Numbered from the stretch's first letter, positions 34,180-43,467 are shown. The stretch: DNA of 64,000 nt from Paenisporosarcina macmurdoensis (GCF_042658845.1 NZ_JBHSRI010000009.1:180232-244231), one strand, 5' to 3'. Numbers and translations are program-made. The notes: generated by a model not told the origin, from the letters alone.

Positions 34180-34509
34180 ATGGACGGGAATTTCACACTT
34201 GTAACAGTAATGTTATCAGTATTAATATTTTTAGTAATGTTTTTTGGAATCGGCTTTTTACTTAATATGTTACTCCGTATGACTTGGTTAATGGCTATTG
34301 TTTATCCTATCGTGGTCATTTTAATAATTGACGAAGTCGATTTCTTTGATTATTTCACTGAGCCAGTGATGGCATTTCAGGCGCTTGGAGCTAAATTAGT
34401 GTCACTCCATTTTGCAGATGTTTTAGTGTTATCAAGTGGTTTAGTTGGTGCCATCATTGCAGGTATCGTTATTAAAATGTTGCGTAAAAACGGATATCAA
34501 ATGTTTTAA
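34180..34509 (+). CDS. yuiB: Membrane protein YuiB
   Basis: The 109-residue protein has three predicted transmembrane segments (about residues 6-27, 33-50 and 82-100). The loop DFFDYFTEPVMAFQALGAKL lies between the second and third. TGGAGGGAAG precedes the ATG. Upstream at 34124-34146 a good binding site sits before ATGTAA, a start codon followed at once by stop. The family has no known function; the yuiA-yuiB order is conserved with B. subtilis. Confidence 0.85.
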   Translation: MDGNFTLVTVMLSVLIFLVMFFGIGFLLNMLLRMTWLMAIVYPIVVILIIDEVDFFDYFTEPVMAFQALGAKLVSLHFADVLVLSSGLVGAIIAGIVIKMLRKNGYQMF

Positions 34510-34579
34510 TAAAAGTCTTGTTACCGAATGTGGTGGTTATCGTACATATACACTAGTCGCACATTACGTATGAGCCAAC

Positions 34580-34615
34580 AAGAATGAAATTCACAAACTT
34601 GTGGGTCTCATTCTT
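34580..34615. other. Hairpin in the yuiB-yuiD gap
   Basis: AAGAATGA pairs with TCATTCTT, with an inner CACAA/TTGTG stem. It has no T-run. The rest of 34510-34686 shows nothing recognisable. Confidence 0.35.
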
Positions 34616-34686
34616 CACGCTCTAACGGCATGCAATCACTCTTTCATATTCGATATCGACAGCTATATATGTAACCAAGCCTAATT

Positions 34687-34726
34687 AAAAAGCAGTGGAG
34701 CTCCTTTAGGAGCTTCACTGCTTTTT
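34687..34726. terminator. Bidirectional terminator between yuiB and yuiD
   Basis: AAAAAGCAGTGGAGCTCC and GGAGCTTCACTGCTTTTT form a long stem with A/T-runs on both sides; the right arm overlaps the yuiD stop. Confidence 0.9.
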
Positions 34727-35201
34727 AGATGATAAATACATAAATGATGATCGAAATGAAAATTCCTGTTAATGCGCCCATAAAGACTTCACTTGGTTTA
34801 TGCCCAAGGAGAGTTTTAAGTTCATTAATTTTTTCTTCATCTTTTTTCTGTGCCCATCCTTTTGATTGATTGACGAATAATTGAAAGTCGATGCGCATTT
34901 GATTAATGATAATTGCCTGTTGACCTGCTTGGAATCGAACACCAGACGCGTCAAACATGACAATAATCGAAAAGATTGCAGCTACAGCGAATAAAGGGGA
35001 GCCAAGTCCCGTTTCAAATGCAACGGCTGTTGCAAGGGCAGTAACGGCAGCGGAGTGAGAACTCGGCATACCACCAGTTGAAGTAAAGAGTTTCCAATCA
35101 ATTTTCCGCGTAACTAGATACGCTATTGGGATTTTCACAAATTGCGCAAATAAGATTCCAAATAATGCAGCAAGGAGTGGAATATTAGTTAAAATGTCCA
35201 T
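34725..35201 (-). CDS. yuiD: Divergent PAP2 family protein (YuiD-like, DUF212)
   Basis: The 158-residue membrane protein has the PAP2-like motif GGMPSSHSAAVTALATA at about residues 42-58 but is much shorter than acid phosphatases of the superfamily. Four hydrophobic segments are visible, with a cytosolic lysine-rich loop (KGWAQKKDEEKINELKTLLG). AAAGGGTGG precedes its ATG. Members occur in many bacteria and plants; a phospholipid-phosphatase activity is possible but unproven. It diverges from pepA. Confidence 0.88.
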   Translation of the reverse strand: MDILTNIPLLAALFGILFAQFVKIPIAYLVTRKIDWKLFTSTGGMPSSHSAAVTALATAVAFETGLGSPLFAVAAIFSIIVMFDASGVRFQAGQQAIIINQMRIDFQLFVNQSKGWAQKKDEEKINELKTLLGHKPSEVFMGALTGIFISIIIYVFII

Positions 35202-35386
35202 TTTCTGTCCACCCTTTCTTGTTCAAAGTCACTGTTAAAAGACTATTCTAGCCTTCTACGAATATATAAAGTATAACACATCTATAAATCTTAAAAAAAC
35301 GTATGGACAGTGGATTTTTGATAATTCGAAAAGCGTAACAATTTCGTATATAATAGAAATGAATGTATATAAATGGAGGGGTTTTT

Positions 35387-36898
35387 GTGAAAATTGCAGT
35401 AGCAGAAGTTAATTTTAACGAAATTCAAGCAGAAGTTTTAGTAGTAGGGACGTTTAAACACCCAGAAAACACATCAAATTGGTCAGAGTTTGTTTCATTT
35501 TATGGTTCATCTTTAGACAAGTGGTTAAAAACTGGAGATGTATCAACTGATCGAAAGAAACTGACGAAATTACCTACACTACAAGATGGTAAGCTACAAC
35601 GTGTTATCTTCGTAGGTCTTGGTGATCGCAAGACGTTAACTCAAGACGATTTGCGAAGCATTTTTGGAACAGTAGGAAAAGAGCTTATAGCTTCGAAAAC
35701 GACGAATGTTTCTATTTGGTTGGACTCATTCACAAATGAAGAAATTGAAATTGATGATGCATCATATCTTGCAGCTGAAGGAATCAGCATGGGCTTGTAC
35801 AAAGTGCCTAATTACAAAACATCATCTAACTCAACGGATGTGTATCTTGATAACGTAGAATTACTCACTAATTCTGATAATCAAGAAATTTTAGCTTACT
35901 TCGAAGTAGGCCAAGTATATGGTGAGTCAGTGAATGAAGCACGTACACTAGTTAATATGCCTTCTAACGTATTAACAGCAACAAAAATGGCTGAGTACGC
36001 TAAAGAACTGGCAGAAACATATGATTTTGAATATGAAGAATTAGGAAAAGCACAAATGGAAGAGCTCGGAATGGGTGCGATTTTGGCAGTCAATCAAGGA
36101 TCAACAGAAGAACCAAGACTTATTGTAATGAAATACCGTGCAAATGATGATTGGAACGATGTTGTTGGTTTAGTAGGTAAAGGTGTCACTTATGACACTG
36201 GAGGCTATTCAATCAAGCCTAAAGACGGTTTAGTGGGTATGAAGGGCGATATGGGTGGTGCTGCCGCGGTATTGGGAGCAATGCGCATTATCGGGGAAAC
36301 TCAACCCAACAAAAATGTAATGGCAGTTATCGCATCAACTGATAACATGATTTCAGGAAATGCGTTTAAACCGGATGATGTTATTACTTCTTTAAGTGGT
36401 AAAACGATTGAAATTCTTAATACGGATGCAGAAGGTCGACTTGTCTTAGCGGATGCAGTAACTTACGCAAAACAACAAGGTGCGAACTACATTGTAGATG
36501 TAGCTACATTAACGGGTGGGGTAATTATAGCCTTAGGCAAGGACAAAACAGGAGCCCTAACCAACAATGAAACATTCTTTGAAACTTTCTTAGAAGCTTC
36601 AGTGGAAACGGGCGAGTTTGTGTGGCGCTTACCGTTAACTGAAAGTGATAAAAAGCGAATTCGTAAGAGTGATGTAGCTGACTTAAATAACTCTCCAGGT
36701 CGTGACGGTCATATGATATTCGGCGGTGGTTTTGTTGGTGAATTTGTTGACAATACTCCTTGGATTCATTTAGATATCGCGGGTACTTCTGATGCAAGCT
36801 CTGCTCATGACTTAGGTCCAAAAGGTGGAACAGGCGCAATGGTTCGTTCTCTGGCAACGTTAATTGAAAGAATGAGCTTAGAAGATACAGAAAAGTAA
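35387..36898 (+). CDS. pepA: Leucyl aminopeptidase (M17)
   Basis: The 503-residue metallopeptidase removes N-terminal residues from peptides in the cytosol. The M17 signature NTDAEGRLVLADA and the metal-site strand VGKGVTYDTGGYSIKPK are intact, followed by MKGDMGGAAAV. The GTG at 35387 is chosen for GGAGGGG upstream; an earlier in-frame ATG at 35363 has no site. TATAAT at 35349-35354 is a likely -10 box. It corresponds to B. subtilis yuiE. Confidence 0.93.
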   Translation: MKIAVAEVNFNEIQAEVLVVGTFKHPENTSNWSEFVSFYGSSLDKWLKTGDVSTDRKKLTKLPTLQDGKLQRVIFVGLGDRKTLTQDDLRSIFGTVGKELIASKTTNVSIWLDSFTNEEIEIDDASYLAAEGISMGLYKVPNYKTSSNSTDVYLDNVELLTNSDNQEILAYFEVGQVYGESVNEARTLVNMPSNVLTATKMAEYAKELAETYDFEYEELGKAQMEELGMGAILAVNQGSTEEPRLIVMKYRANDDWNDVVGLVGKGVTYDTGGYSIKPKDGLVGMKGDMGGAAAVLGAMRIIGETQPNKNVMAVIASTDNMISGNAFKPDDVITSLSGKTIEILNTDAEGRLVLADAVTYAKQQGANYIVDVATLTGGVIIALGKDKTGALTNNETFFETFLEASVETGEFVWRLPLTESDKKRIRKSDVADLNNSPGRDGHMIFGGGFVGEFVDNTPWIHLDIAGTSDASSAHDLGPKGGTGAMVRSLATLIERMSLEDTEK

Positions 36899-37018
36899 AC
36901 ATTTCACCGAAAATCTCCTTTGAATGAGATTGCGAAGGAGAGTCCAAACTCAATAGGCAATCTGCATATGTCATTCCTTCTTTTTTTCATACGTTAGGAA
37001 AGAGAGGAGGAGTGACTC

Positions 37019-37252
37019 ATGGTCAATCGATATCGTTCATACGGCAGAGGTTATGGTAGAGGGTTTGGTGGCGGTTTTGGTAGAGGACTTGGTGGATTAG
37101 GCTTTTTTGGAGGTCCGTTTTTAGGAGGACTTGCAGGGAGTTTATTAGGCACATCTTTATATGGTGGTGCCCCATATCGCCAACCCTATTATTACCCACC
37201 CTATTATTATCCTCAACAACCCTATTATCCGTACCAGTATTATCCATATTAA
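37019..37252 (+). CDS. Gly/Arg- and Tyr/Pro-rich small protein
   Basis: The 77-residue protein has two low-complexity halves. Residues 3-50 are Gly-rich with spaced Arg and Phe (YGRGYGRGFGGGFGRGLGG); residues 52-77 are Tyr/Pro-rich (PYYYPPYYYPQQPYYPYQ). AGGAGGAG lies seven bases before the ATG and a bidirectional terminator follows. Such Tyr/Gly-rich sequences resemble spore-coat or spore-envelope proteins, but no family is recognised and no sigma-E/K promoter was identified. Confidence 0.75.
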   Translation: MVNRYRSYGRGYGRGFGGGFGRGLGGLGFFGGPFLGGLAGSLLGTSLYGGAPYRQPYYYPPYYYPQQPYYPYQYYPY

Positions 37253-37264
37253 TAGTTCGAACAT

Positions 37265-37318
37265 AAAAAACACTTTTGCTCCACCCCAATCGGTGTAGAG
37301 CAAAAGTGTTTTATTTTT
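37265..37318. terminator. Bidirectional terminator (small gene / mrp operon)
   Basis: AAAACACTTTTGCTC and GAGCAAAAGTGTTTT form a 15-bp stem; A- and T-runs on either side let it end both the plus-strand small gene and the minus-strand mrp operon. Confidence 0.95.
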
Positions 37319-37682
37319 GTTTAACTAGTTTTTTTCGTTCTGCTATTACGGGTGCGAGTTCATCTTTAACCGACTGGTCCCACATTTTTATACCTGATAA
37401 GTATGCAGAGCGACCAATCACATGACCACCAACAGGTCCTGTAATAAATAGAAAGACAATCCCGAGAATAATACGTGTATTAACGATACCTTCGATAAAC
37501 CAAAAGTGAAGAAACACTCCAAGTAAGATGAACATAACTCCGAGAGTAGCGCTTTTAGATGCAGCATGCGTTCGACAATAAACGTCTGGTAAGCGAATTA
37601 ATCCGATAGCCGTCACGAGTATGAAAATCACACCAAAGCTGACAGTTGAAACAATGAGAATATTAGCTAAGATTGTTGTCAC
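37311..37682 (-). CDS. mrpG: Mrp Na+/H+ antiporter subunit G
   Basis: The 123-residue subunit has three transmembrane helices and the family segment GLIRLPDVYCRTHAASKSATLG. The start is GTG with AGGAGAG ten bases upstream; the start overlaps mrpF by 20 bases. Last gene of the seven-gene Mrp operon. All seven products are needed for the membrane complex that expels Na+ in exchange for protons. Confidence 0.93.
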   Translation of the reverse strand: MTTILANILIVSTVSFGVIFILVTAIGLIRLPDVYCRTHAASKSATLGVMFILLGVFLHFWFIEGIVNTRIILGIVFLFITGPVGGHVIGRSAYLSGIKMWDQSVKDELAPVIAERKKLVKQK

Positions 37683-37947
37683 GTTGGATAATCTCTCCTT
37701 TCTCTAAAAACTTAGAGAATGCGACAGTGCCAATAAACGCAAGGATCGCGAGTAGCAAAATGATATCTAAGAAAAAGCTGGTATCGGATAAAATAGAGAT
37801 TAAACCAATCATGGCTATGAGAGCAACACCTAATGAATCAAGTGCAACTACACGGTCTGGAACAGAAGGTCCAATGATTAACCGGTAGATAAAAGCTACC
37901 ATGGACAGGCTTATGAGTATAACCATGCACCAAAAGAACAACAGCAT
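37663..37947 (-). CDS. mrpF: Mrp Na+/H+ antiporter subunit F
   Basis: The 94-residue subunit has three helices; GPSVPDRVVALD after the first helix is the MrpF signature. Its first base coincides with the last base of the mrpE stop codon, so the genes are coupled. In some Bacilli MrpF has also been linked to bile-salt efflux, which is not readable here. Confidence 0.93.
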   Translation of the reverse strand: MLLFFWCMVILISLSMVAFIYRLIIGPSVPDRVVALDSLGVALIAMIGLISILSDTSFFLDIILLLAILAFIGTVAFSKFLEKGEIIQRDNNLS

Positions 37948-38432
37948 TAGCGGCTCACCTCCTGAATAGCTTTCTCAAATGTGTTCTTAATTGAATCAAT
38001 AGCTTCATCAGCATCGTCATAATGCAATGCATGGATGTATAACGTTTTTGAATCTGGCGATATATCAATTACGAGTGTTCCTGGTGTTAAGGTGATCAGA
38101 TTCGACAATAAGGTGATTTCCCAATCCTTTTCAAGGACGGTAGGTAAAGCAAAAATCGCTGGTTTTATGGGCATTTTGGGTTGAACAATTAAAAATAACA
38201 CTTGAATATTAGCCATGACCAGTTCTTTAAGGAATAGCGTAATTAATTTAATGACTGCCCATACTCGATTCATATAGAAACGTCCTGGAAAAAACCCTTT
38301 AGTGATCCATAACATCAATGCGCCTAATAAGAAACCTACAATAAATGTAGAAGCGTTAAAGGAGATAGTCAAGAACATCCATAACAAAGCAATGAAGAAG
38401 TTTAACATAATTTGAAAGGCCATGTTAGGCAC
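37947..38432 (-). CDS. mrpE: Mrp Na+/H+ antiporter subunit E
   Basis: The 161-residue subunit has two or three N-terminal helices and a cytosolic C-terminal domain with TLTPGTLVIDISPDSKTLYI, the MrpE signature. Overlaps mrpD by eight bases and touches mrpF by one base. Confidence 0.93.
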   Translation of the reverse strand: MPNMAFQIMLNFFIALLWMFLTISFNASTFIVGFLLGALMLWITKGFFPGRFYMNRVWAVIKLITLFLKELVMANIQVLFLIVQPKMPIKPAIFALPTVLEKDWEITLLSNLITLTPGTLVIDISPDSKTLYIHALHYDDADEAIDSIKNTFEKAIQEVSR

Positions 38433-39909
38433 CTCCTAGAACGGCTTGTATATAGTGTGAAGGATTTAGCATGACGTTTGCTGCATCACTCATATAAGGG
38501 ACTAGCCACTCGGACCCAACACCGTAGAGGACACTAATGCCGACTAAAATGAGTGCTGGAGTAAATAATCCACGATAGTGACGTTTGGATAATGGCGTGA
38601 TCTCAACAGGCTCACCCCAGAAAGCGTAGATGAAGATGCGCATAACTGACAGTAACACAACTAAACTTGAAGCTAATATAAAGATGCTTCCCCATAAATT
38701 CTCTGCTTCAAAGCCACCTTGAACAATAAGTAACTTTCCAACGAATCCACTCAATGGAGGGATGCCGGCTAAACCAAATGCAGCAATTAAATAGGTCCAA
38801 CCAAGCATGGGATAAGATTTGATTAATCCTCCCATTTTTCGTAAATCAGCTGTACCAGTAATTGCGATAATGACGCCAATTAACATGAACAATGCACCTT
38901 TAATCAAAATGTCGTGGATTAAATAGAATACGGAACCCATGAGCGCCGCTTCATTCATTTGAGAAGCACCAAATAAAATCACGCCAACAGCAATGATGAT
39001 GTTGTAAATAATAATTTTCTTCACATCGAAGTACGCTAAGGCACCTATACAACCAGCAATAATGGTAAGGATTGAAAGGATCATCAACAATTCGTGTGTG
39101 TAACTTTGATCGTGAGGGAAAAATAATGTATATGTACGCATGATGGCATAGACGCCAACTTTAGTTAGTAACGCTCCGAATAAAGCCAATACTGGAATTG
39201 GAGGAGCTGCGTAGGAACTTGGTAACCAAAAGAAAAGAGGGAATATTGCTCCCTTTAAGCCAAATACCAGTAAGAATAATACGGCAATCACTGTGATGAT
39301 TCCAGGTTGTTCAATTTGTGCGATTTTAACTGAAATATCGGCCATATTGAGTGTTCCAACTACTGAGTACAGATAGGCAACAGTAACAACAAATAATGCT
39401 GATGAGATAATATTTACTAGAATATATTTGATTGATTCTCGTAATTGTACTTTCTCGCCTCCGAGAACAATTAACAAATAGGAAGACATCAACAATACTT
39501 CAAAGAAAACGAACATATTAAATATATCACCCGTTGTAAAGGCACCATTGACCCCCGTTAGCATAAACAAAATACCTGGATAATAGAAGAAAGACTCTCG
39601 TTCTTTCCCTATAGATGAAAAACTGTACCAGACAACAAAAATGGCAATTAATGTGGAAGAAAGGACAAGTAAAATGGAAAGCATATCAGATACCATTGAG
39701 ATTCCGAAGGGTGCTGGCCAACTTCCTAAAGTAATTGCTTGAATACCATCAGTTTTGACTTTAAAAAGTAAGGTAACAGATGCGATTAATGTAAAACCAA
39801 GTGCTAGTAAAGCACCAACTCTTTGTGCCAAAATTTTCTTTGGAAATAACATCAAAATCATGGCAAAGAAGAAGGGTAGTAAGATTGGGAACAAAAGCAA
39901 ATTAGTCAT
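38425..39909 (-). CDS. mrpD: Mrp Na+/H+ antiporter subunit D
   Basis: The 494-residue subunit is homologous to the proton-pumping NuoM/NuoN proteins of complex I. The conserved acidic residue lies in FFEVLLMSSYLL and the first conserved lysine in GLKGAIFPLFFWLP; a second is in LLTKVGVYAI. About 14 helices are predicted. Overlaps mrpC and mrpE by eight bases each. It is one of the two likely cation/proton-translocating subunits. Confidence 0.95.
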   Translation of the reverse strand: MTNLLLFPILLPFFFAMILMLFPKKILAQRVGALLALGFTLIASVTLLFKVKTDGIQAITLGSWPAPFGISMVSDMLSILLVLSSTLIAIFVVWYSFSSIGKERESFFYYPGILFMLTGVNGAFTTGDIFNMFVFFEVLLMSSYLLIVLGGEKVQLRESIKYILVNIISSALFVVTVAYLYSVVGTLNMADISVKIAQIEQPGIITVIAVLFLLVFGLKGAIFPLFFWLPSSYAAPPIPVLALFGALLTKVGVYAIMRTYTLFFPHDQSYTHELLMILSILTIIAGCIGALAYFDVKKIIIYNIIIAVGVILFGASQMNEAALMGSVFYLIHDILIKGALFMLIGVIIAITGTADLRKMGGLIKSYPMLGWTYLIAAFGLAGIPPLSGFVGKLLIVQGGFEAENLWGSIFILASSLVVLLSVMRIFIYAFWGEPVEITPLSKRHYRGLFTPALILVGISVLYGVGSEWLVPYMSDAANVMLNPSHYIQAVLGGA

Positions 39910-40243
39910 GGTCTTCAGTTCCTCTCATTAAATTCATATTATCTGTATCAAGCTCTTGATATGAGCGATAAGCGAGCACTAAGAAGAATGCCGTAACGCC
40001 AAAGCTAATAACAATAGCCGTTAAAATAAGTGCTTGTGGTAAAGGATCTGCGTAATCAGTGACACCTGGTGACACTACAGGTGGAGCGCCACCATCGAGT
40101 CCACCCATGGTTAATAATAGTAAATGTGCACCATGACTGAGTAAGCCAGTACCAATTATGATGCGAAGTAAACTCTTTGAAAGCATTAAATAAACAGCGG
40201 CCATAAAAAGGAAGCCAATAACAAAACTCATGACAATCTCCAT
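39902..40243 (-). CDS. mrpC: Mrp Na+/H+ antiporter subunit C
   Basis: The 113-residue subunit is homologous to NuoK, with three helices and SLLRIIIGTGLLSHGAHLLL followed by DPLPQALILTAIVISFG. Its ATG shares a base with the mrpB stop. Overlaps mrpD by eight bases. Confidence 0.94.
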   Translation of the reverse strand: MEIVMSFVIGFLFMAAVYLMLSKSLLRIIIGTGLLSHGAHLLLLTMGGLDGGAPPVVSPGVTDYADPLPQALILTAIVISFGVTAFFLVLAYRSYQELDTDNMNLMRGTEDHD

Positions 40244-40665
40244 TAATCATCATCTCCAATCGATTGAATAATGGTCATCGTGACACCTACGACAACTAAG
40301 TAAACGCCTGTATCAAACAACATAGCAGTGTGTAGTGACTGCTTTCCTAATAATGGAAGATCAAAATAATCAAATGCATGTGTGAAAAAAGGAACATCAA
40401 AAATAATAGAGCCAGCAGCAGTACCTAAAGCGATTAACAAACCTATTGCTGTCATAACCGTGTAATTAATAGGCAGTGCAGTCGTTACGGTTTTGATATC
40501 ATAAGCCAACAATAATAGAACGATACCACTTGCAGTTAATAGTCCTCCGACGAAACCTCCACCGGGTGCATAGTGACCAGCAAAGAAGATGTGAATCGAA
40601 AAGAGAATAATAATGAAAAAGACTAGGTTTGTCGTAGTTTGCAAAATGACATCATTTGTCTTCAA
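40243..40665 (-). CDS. mrpB: Mrp Na+/H+ antiporter subunit B
   Basis: The 140-residue subunit has four helices and the signature GHYAPGGGFVGGLLTASG. The start is TTG (40663-40665) with GAGGTG seven bases upstream, overlapping mrpA by 14 bases. The related domain also forms the C-terminus of MrpA in the family. Confidence 0.94.
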   Translation of the reverse strand: MKTNDVILQTTTNLVFFIIILFSIHIFFAGHYAPGGGFVGGLLTASGIVLLLLAYDIKTVTTALPINYTVMTAIGLLIALGTAAGSIIFDVPFFTHAFDYFDLPLLGKQSLHTAMLFDTGVYLVVVGVTMTIIQSIGDDD

Positions 40666-43072
40666 GTCGATTCACCTCTTTCTTCTTCGTTAACCTTAAT
40701 TTAATCATCGCAATTATGCCTAAAGAAGCGATTGCAAGGACAGCAATTTCAAACAAAGTATCAAATCCACGATAATCCACTAAAATGACGTTTACGATAT
40801 TTCCCCCACCAGCTTCTGTATAGACGGTTTCCTCATAATAAGAAGATATAGAAGGAACAAGTTTTTGTGAGTGGGCAGAAAGGGCAATGATTGTAATGGT
40901 TATTCCTACACCTAGAGCAACTAAAGCATTACCAAATCGGAACTTCATGCGATTTTCGTGCCGATTTAATTTTGGCAAGTGATAAAAAGCAAGTAAGAAT
41001 AGAGCAACAGATATCGTTTCAATAACAAGTTGAGTAAGAGCTAAATCTGGTGCATTAAAAATAACAAAGAATAAAGCAACCGTGTATCCCACAGCACCTA
41101 AAGCAATAATCGACGTTAAACGGGACTTAGCTAACAAAATGGTCACTGTTCCTGCAACTAACACAAGAGCAACAATCAACTCAAAAAACCTAATGGGTGC
41201 TAGAGTTTCAAAGCTAACTTCAAATGCATCCTTTATTAATACAGTACTGATGGATAGGAGAATAATCCCCGTAAACATATAAACTAAATACGAGCGCATA
41301 TATCCCGTCATGTACATTCTAGATAGACGGTTTGTCCCAACTTCGCTTAAGTACATCATGGTGTCATAAAGTCGATTCAAAGAAAAGCCTTCAGGGAATT
41401 TACTATATAAAGGCTGCCACTTAGGTAGTGTTCTATATAACAAATAACCAATCAAGACAATACCAATGGTCATCCAAAGTTCAGGTGTTAGACCATGCCA
41501 AGCCGATATATGAATGTCAATTTCACTAGGCGAAGTATAAAGGAAAGGTTGAATGGCCATAACAGCAGGTTTAACCAAAGCATCTCCAATTACATTCGGG
41601 ATGAAGAATATTGCCACGACAAGGGATCCCAATATTGCAGGTGAAATGAGCATTCCAATAGGAGCTTCATGCGCTTGTTTTGGTAATAAATCTGGTTTAT
41701 GTTTTCCTGTAAACGTACGGAAAACAAAATAGAAACTGTAAACAAAAGTAAAGACACTCGCTATCCACGCTATGAGTGGGAACAAAATGCCCCACGTATC
41801 AAAAGCAAAAAGATTAAACTCTGGAATAGACAACATGCCTGTTAAGAACATTTCTTTACTCAAGAAACCGTTAAATGGAGGAAGTCCGGCCATTGAAAAG
41901 CTCCCAATAAGGGCAATGGTAAAAGTAATCGGCATTAAACTCATTAGACCGCCAAGTTTACGGATATCACGAGTACCTGTTTCATGATCGATAATTCCAG
42001 CAATCATGAACAAACTGCCTTTAAATGTCGCATGATTCACTAAGTGAAAAATGGCTGCAAATGCGGCGTATTTGAAAATGGAATCATCCTCAATACCTGT
42101 ATGGAATGAAATTGCCCCAGCTCCAAGTAAAGACATGATTAAACCAAGTTGACTTACGGTTGAAAAGGCTAAGATGCCTTTTAAATCGGTTTGTTTCAGG
42201 GCAAAGAATGATCCCCAAAATAAGGTTAACAATCCGATACCAGTTACGAGCCAAATCCAATATTCTGAACTTGCATATAGGGGTGTAAAACGTGCAACAA
42301 TATACAATCCTGCTTTAACCATGGTCGCAGAGTGTAAGTATGCACTAACCGGAGTAGGCGCTTCCATAGCGTCAGGAAGCCAAATATAGAATGGGAATTG
42401 AGCTGATTTTGTGAAAGCTCCTAACAACACAAGAACAAGTGACCAAACAAACCACTTATGATTCGCAAGTTCTGGAGCTTGTCCAATTAATTCTCGTATG
42501 GAATAAGTGTCACCCATGATTGATAGAAGTACAAATCCACCAAGCATCATAAGTCCGCCAAAGACGGTAATCATCATCGATTTTAATGCGCCAAAGCGGG
42601 AGCGGTCTCGCTTATACCAATAACCAATTAACAAGAATGAGGAAATTGAAGTTAACTCCCAGAAGAAATACAAACTAATCAAGTGATCAGATTGAACTAC
42701 TCCGAGCATCGCAGTCATGAACAACAATAAATACACATAAAAATTATGTAATTGCTCACGAGTTTTATCTAAGTAGAAAATGGAATATAGCACCACGAGT
42801 GAGCCAATTCCTGTAATAAGCAGAGAAAATAATAAACTCAACCCATCTATGTACGAAATAAACGAAATGTCTAGTGAAGGAATCCAATCAAATGAAGAAC
42901 TACGTGATTCTCCTCTTTGGACCATAGGTAACAATGTCGTGTAAAGTCCAAATAAAACGACGGGTACAGCAAGGACAAACCAGCCGGTGTGAATGCCACT
43001 AACTTTTTTAAACAAAAAAGGAATCACAAGAGCAGCAAGCATCGGGATGAAAATAAAATAAACAAATGACAA
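40652..43072 (-). CDS. mrpA: Mrp Na+/H+ antiporter subunit A
   Basis: The 806-residue subunit is the largest of the complex: a NuoL-like antiporter domain (FFWELTSISSFLLIGYW; HSATMVKAGLYIVARF with the conserved lysine; ATFKGSLFMIAGIIDHE) and a C-terminal extension with NuoJ/MrpB-like helices (from about residue 600). The start is TTG with GGAGG eight bases upstream. Seven overlapping genes follow. The complex uses the proton gradient to expel Na+ and supports growth in alkaline or salty media. Confidence 0.95.
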   Translation of the reverse strand: MSFVYFIFIPMLAALVIPFLFKKVSGIHTGWFVLAVPVVLFGLYTTLLPMVQRGESRSSSFDWIPSLDISFISYIDGLSLLFSLLITGIGSLVVLYSIFYLDKTREQLHNFYVYLLLFMTAMLGVVQSDHLISLYFFWELTSISSFLLIGYWYKRDRSRFGALKSMMITVFGGLMMLGGFVLLSIMGDTYSIRELIGQAPELANHKWFVWSLVLVLLGAFTKSAQFPFYIWLPDAMEAPTPVSAYLHSATMVKAGLYIVARFTPLYASSEYWIWLVTGIGLLTLFWGSFFALKQTDLKGILAFSTVSQLGLIMSLLGAGAISFHTGIEDDSIFKYAAFAAIFHLVNHATFKGSLFMIAGIIDHETGTRDIRKLGGLMSLMPITFTIALIGSFSMAGLPPFNGFLSKEMFLTGMLSIPEFNLFAFDTWGILFPLIAWIASVFTFVYSFYFVFRTFTGKHKPDLLPKQAHEAPIGMLISPAILGSLVVAIFFIPNVIGDALVKPAVMAIQPFLYTSPSEIDIHISAWHGLTPELWMTIGIVLIGYLLYRTLPKWQPLYSKFPEGFSLNRLYDTMMYLSEVGTNRLSRMYMTGYMRSYLVYMFTGIILLSISTVLIKDAFEVSFETLAPIRFFELIVALVLVAGTVTILLAKSRLTSIIALGAVGYTVALFFVIFNAPDLALTQLVIETISVALFLLAFYHLPKLNRHENRMKFRFGNALVALGVGITITIIALSAHSQKLVPSISSYYEETVYTEAGGGNIVNVILVDYRGFDTLFEIAVLAIASLGIIAMIKLRLTKKKEVNRLEDK

Positions 43073-43159
43073 GTTAATCCTCCTTTTTCAAAAAACTACA
43101 TTTTCTTAACATGAATAAAGTGAAACTATACAGACCATACCTTTGCTTCAGGAGATGTT

Positions 43160-43275
43160 GTGTCTAGCTTCAAACGCCGCCCGCGAGTTCCTGGGTCAGA
43201 AAGGAGAAACTTTCACCTTTTATTCCTCTAGCACCGCCGTCGAGCCAAAACAGCGCTTTACGCTTTTCTTACATA
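43160..43275 (-). repeat. Dispersed repeat in the mrp leader (same family as 56161-56520)
   Basis: Read in the mrp sense it shows GCTCGAC, CGGTG, a GAAAG..CTTTC stem, AACTCGCGGGCGGCG and TTTGAAGCTAGACAC, matching the order in the rocA-rocD units. It lies between the mrp promoter and mrpA, so it is transcribed as part of the leader. The ends, TGTCTAGCTTC and GCGCTTTACGCTTTTC, are ones I recall from repeats scattered in Bacillus genomes. Confidence 0.65.
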
Positions 43276-43280
43276 AAGCA

Positions 43281-43309
43281 ATTATAGCGTACATATAGAG
43301 TGTTTGCAT
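43281..43309 (-). promoter_or_regulatory. Possible promoter of the mrp operon
   Basis: On the minus strand TATAAT (43286-43281) is preceded by ATGCAA at 17 bases. The -10 box is perfect, the -35 weak. The leader to mrpA would be about 200 bases and include the repeat. Confidence 0.4.
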
Positions 43310-43421
43310 GGGATACTCCTTACAGCAAAGGGAGTAATCACCTATCTTTGTCCAACTTAATAAATAGGAAGAGACCATATGAATTTATTGATAAATTCAT
43401 AAAATAGATCCTCATAAAATA

Positions 43422-43452
43422 TAAAAAACGTTTCTCAATTAAGAGAAACGCT
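43422..43452 (-). terminator. Terminator of the MFS gene
   Basis: On the minus strand CGTTTCTC pairs with GAGAAACG and is followed by six T residues. Confidence 0.85.
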
Positions 43453-43467
43453 TCATATCTAGAAACA

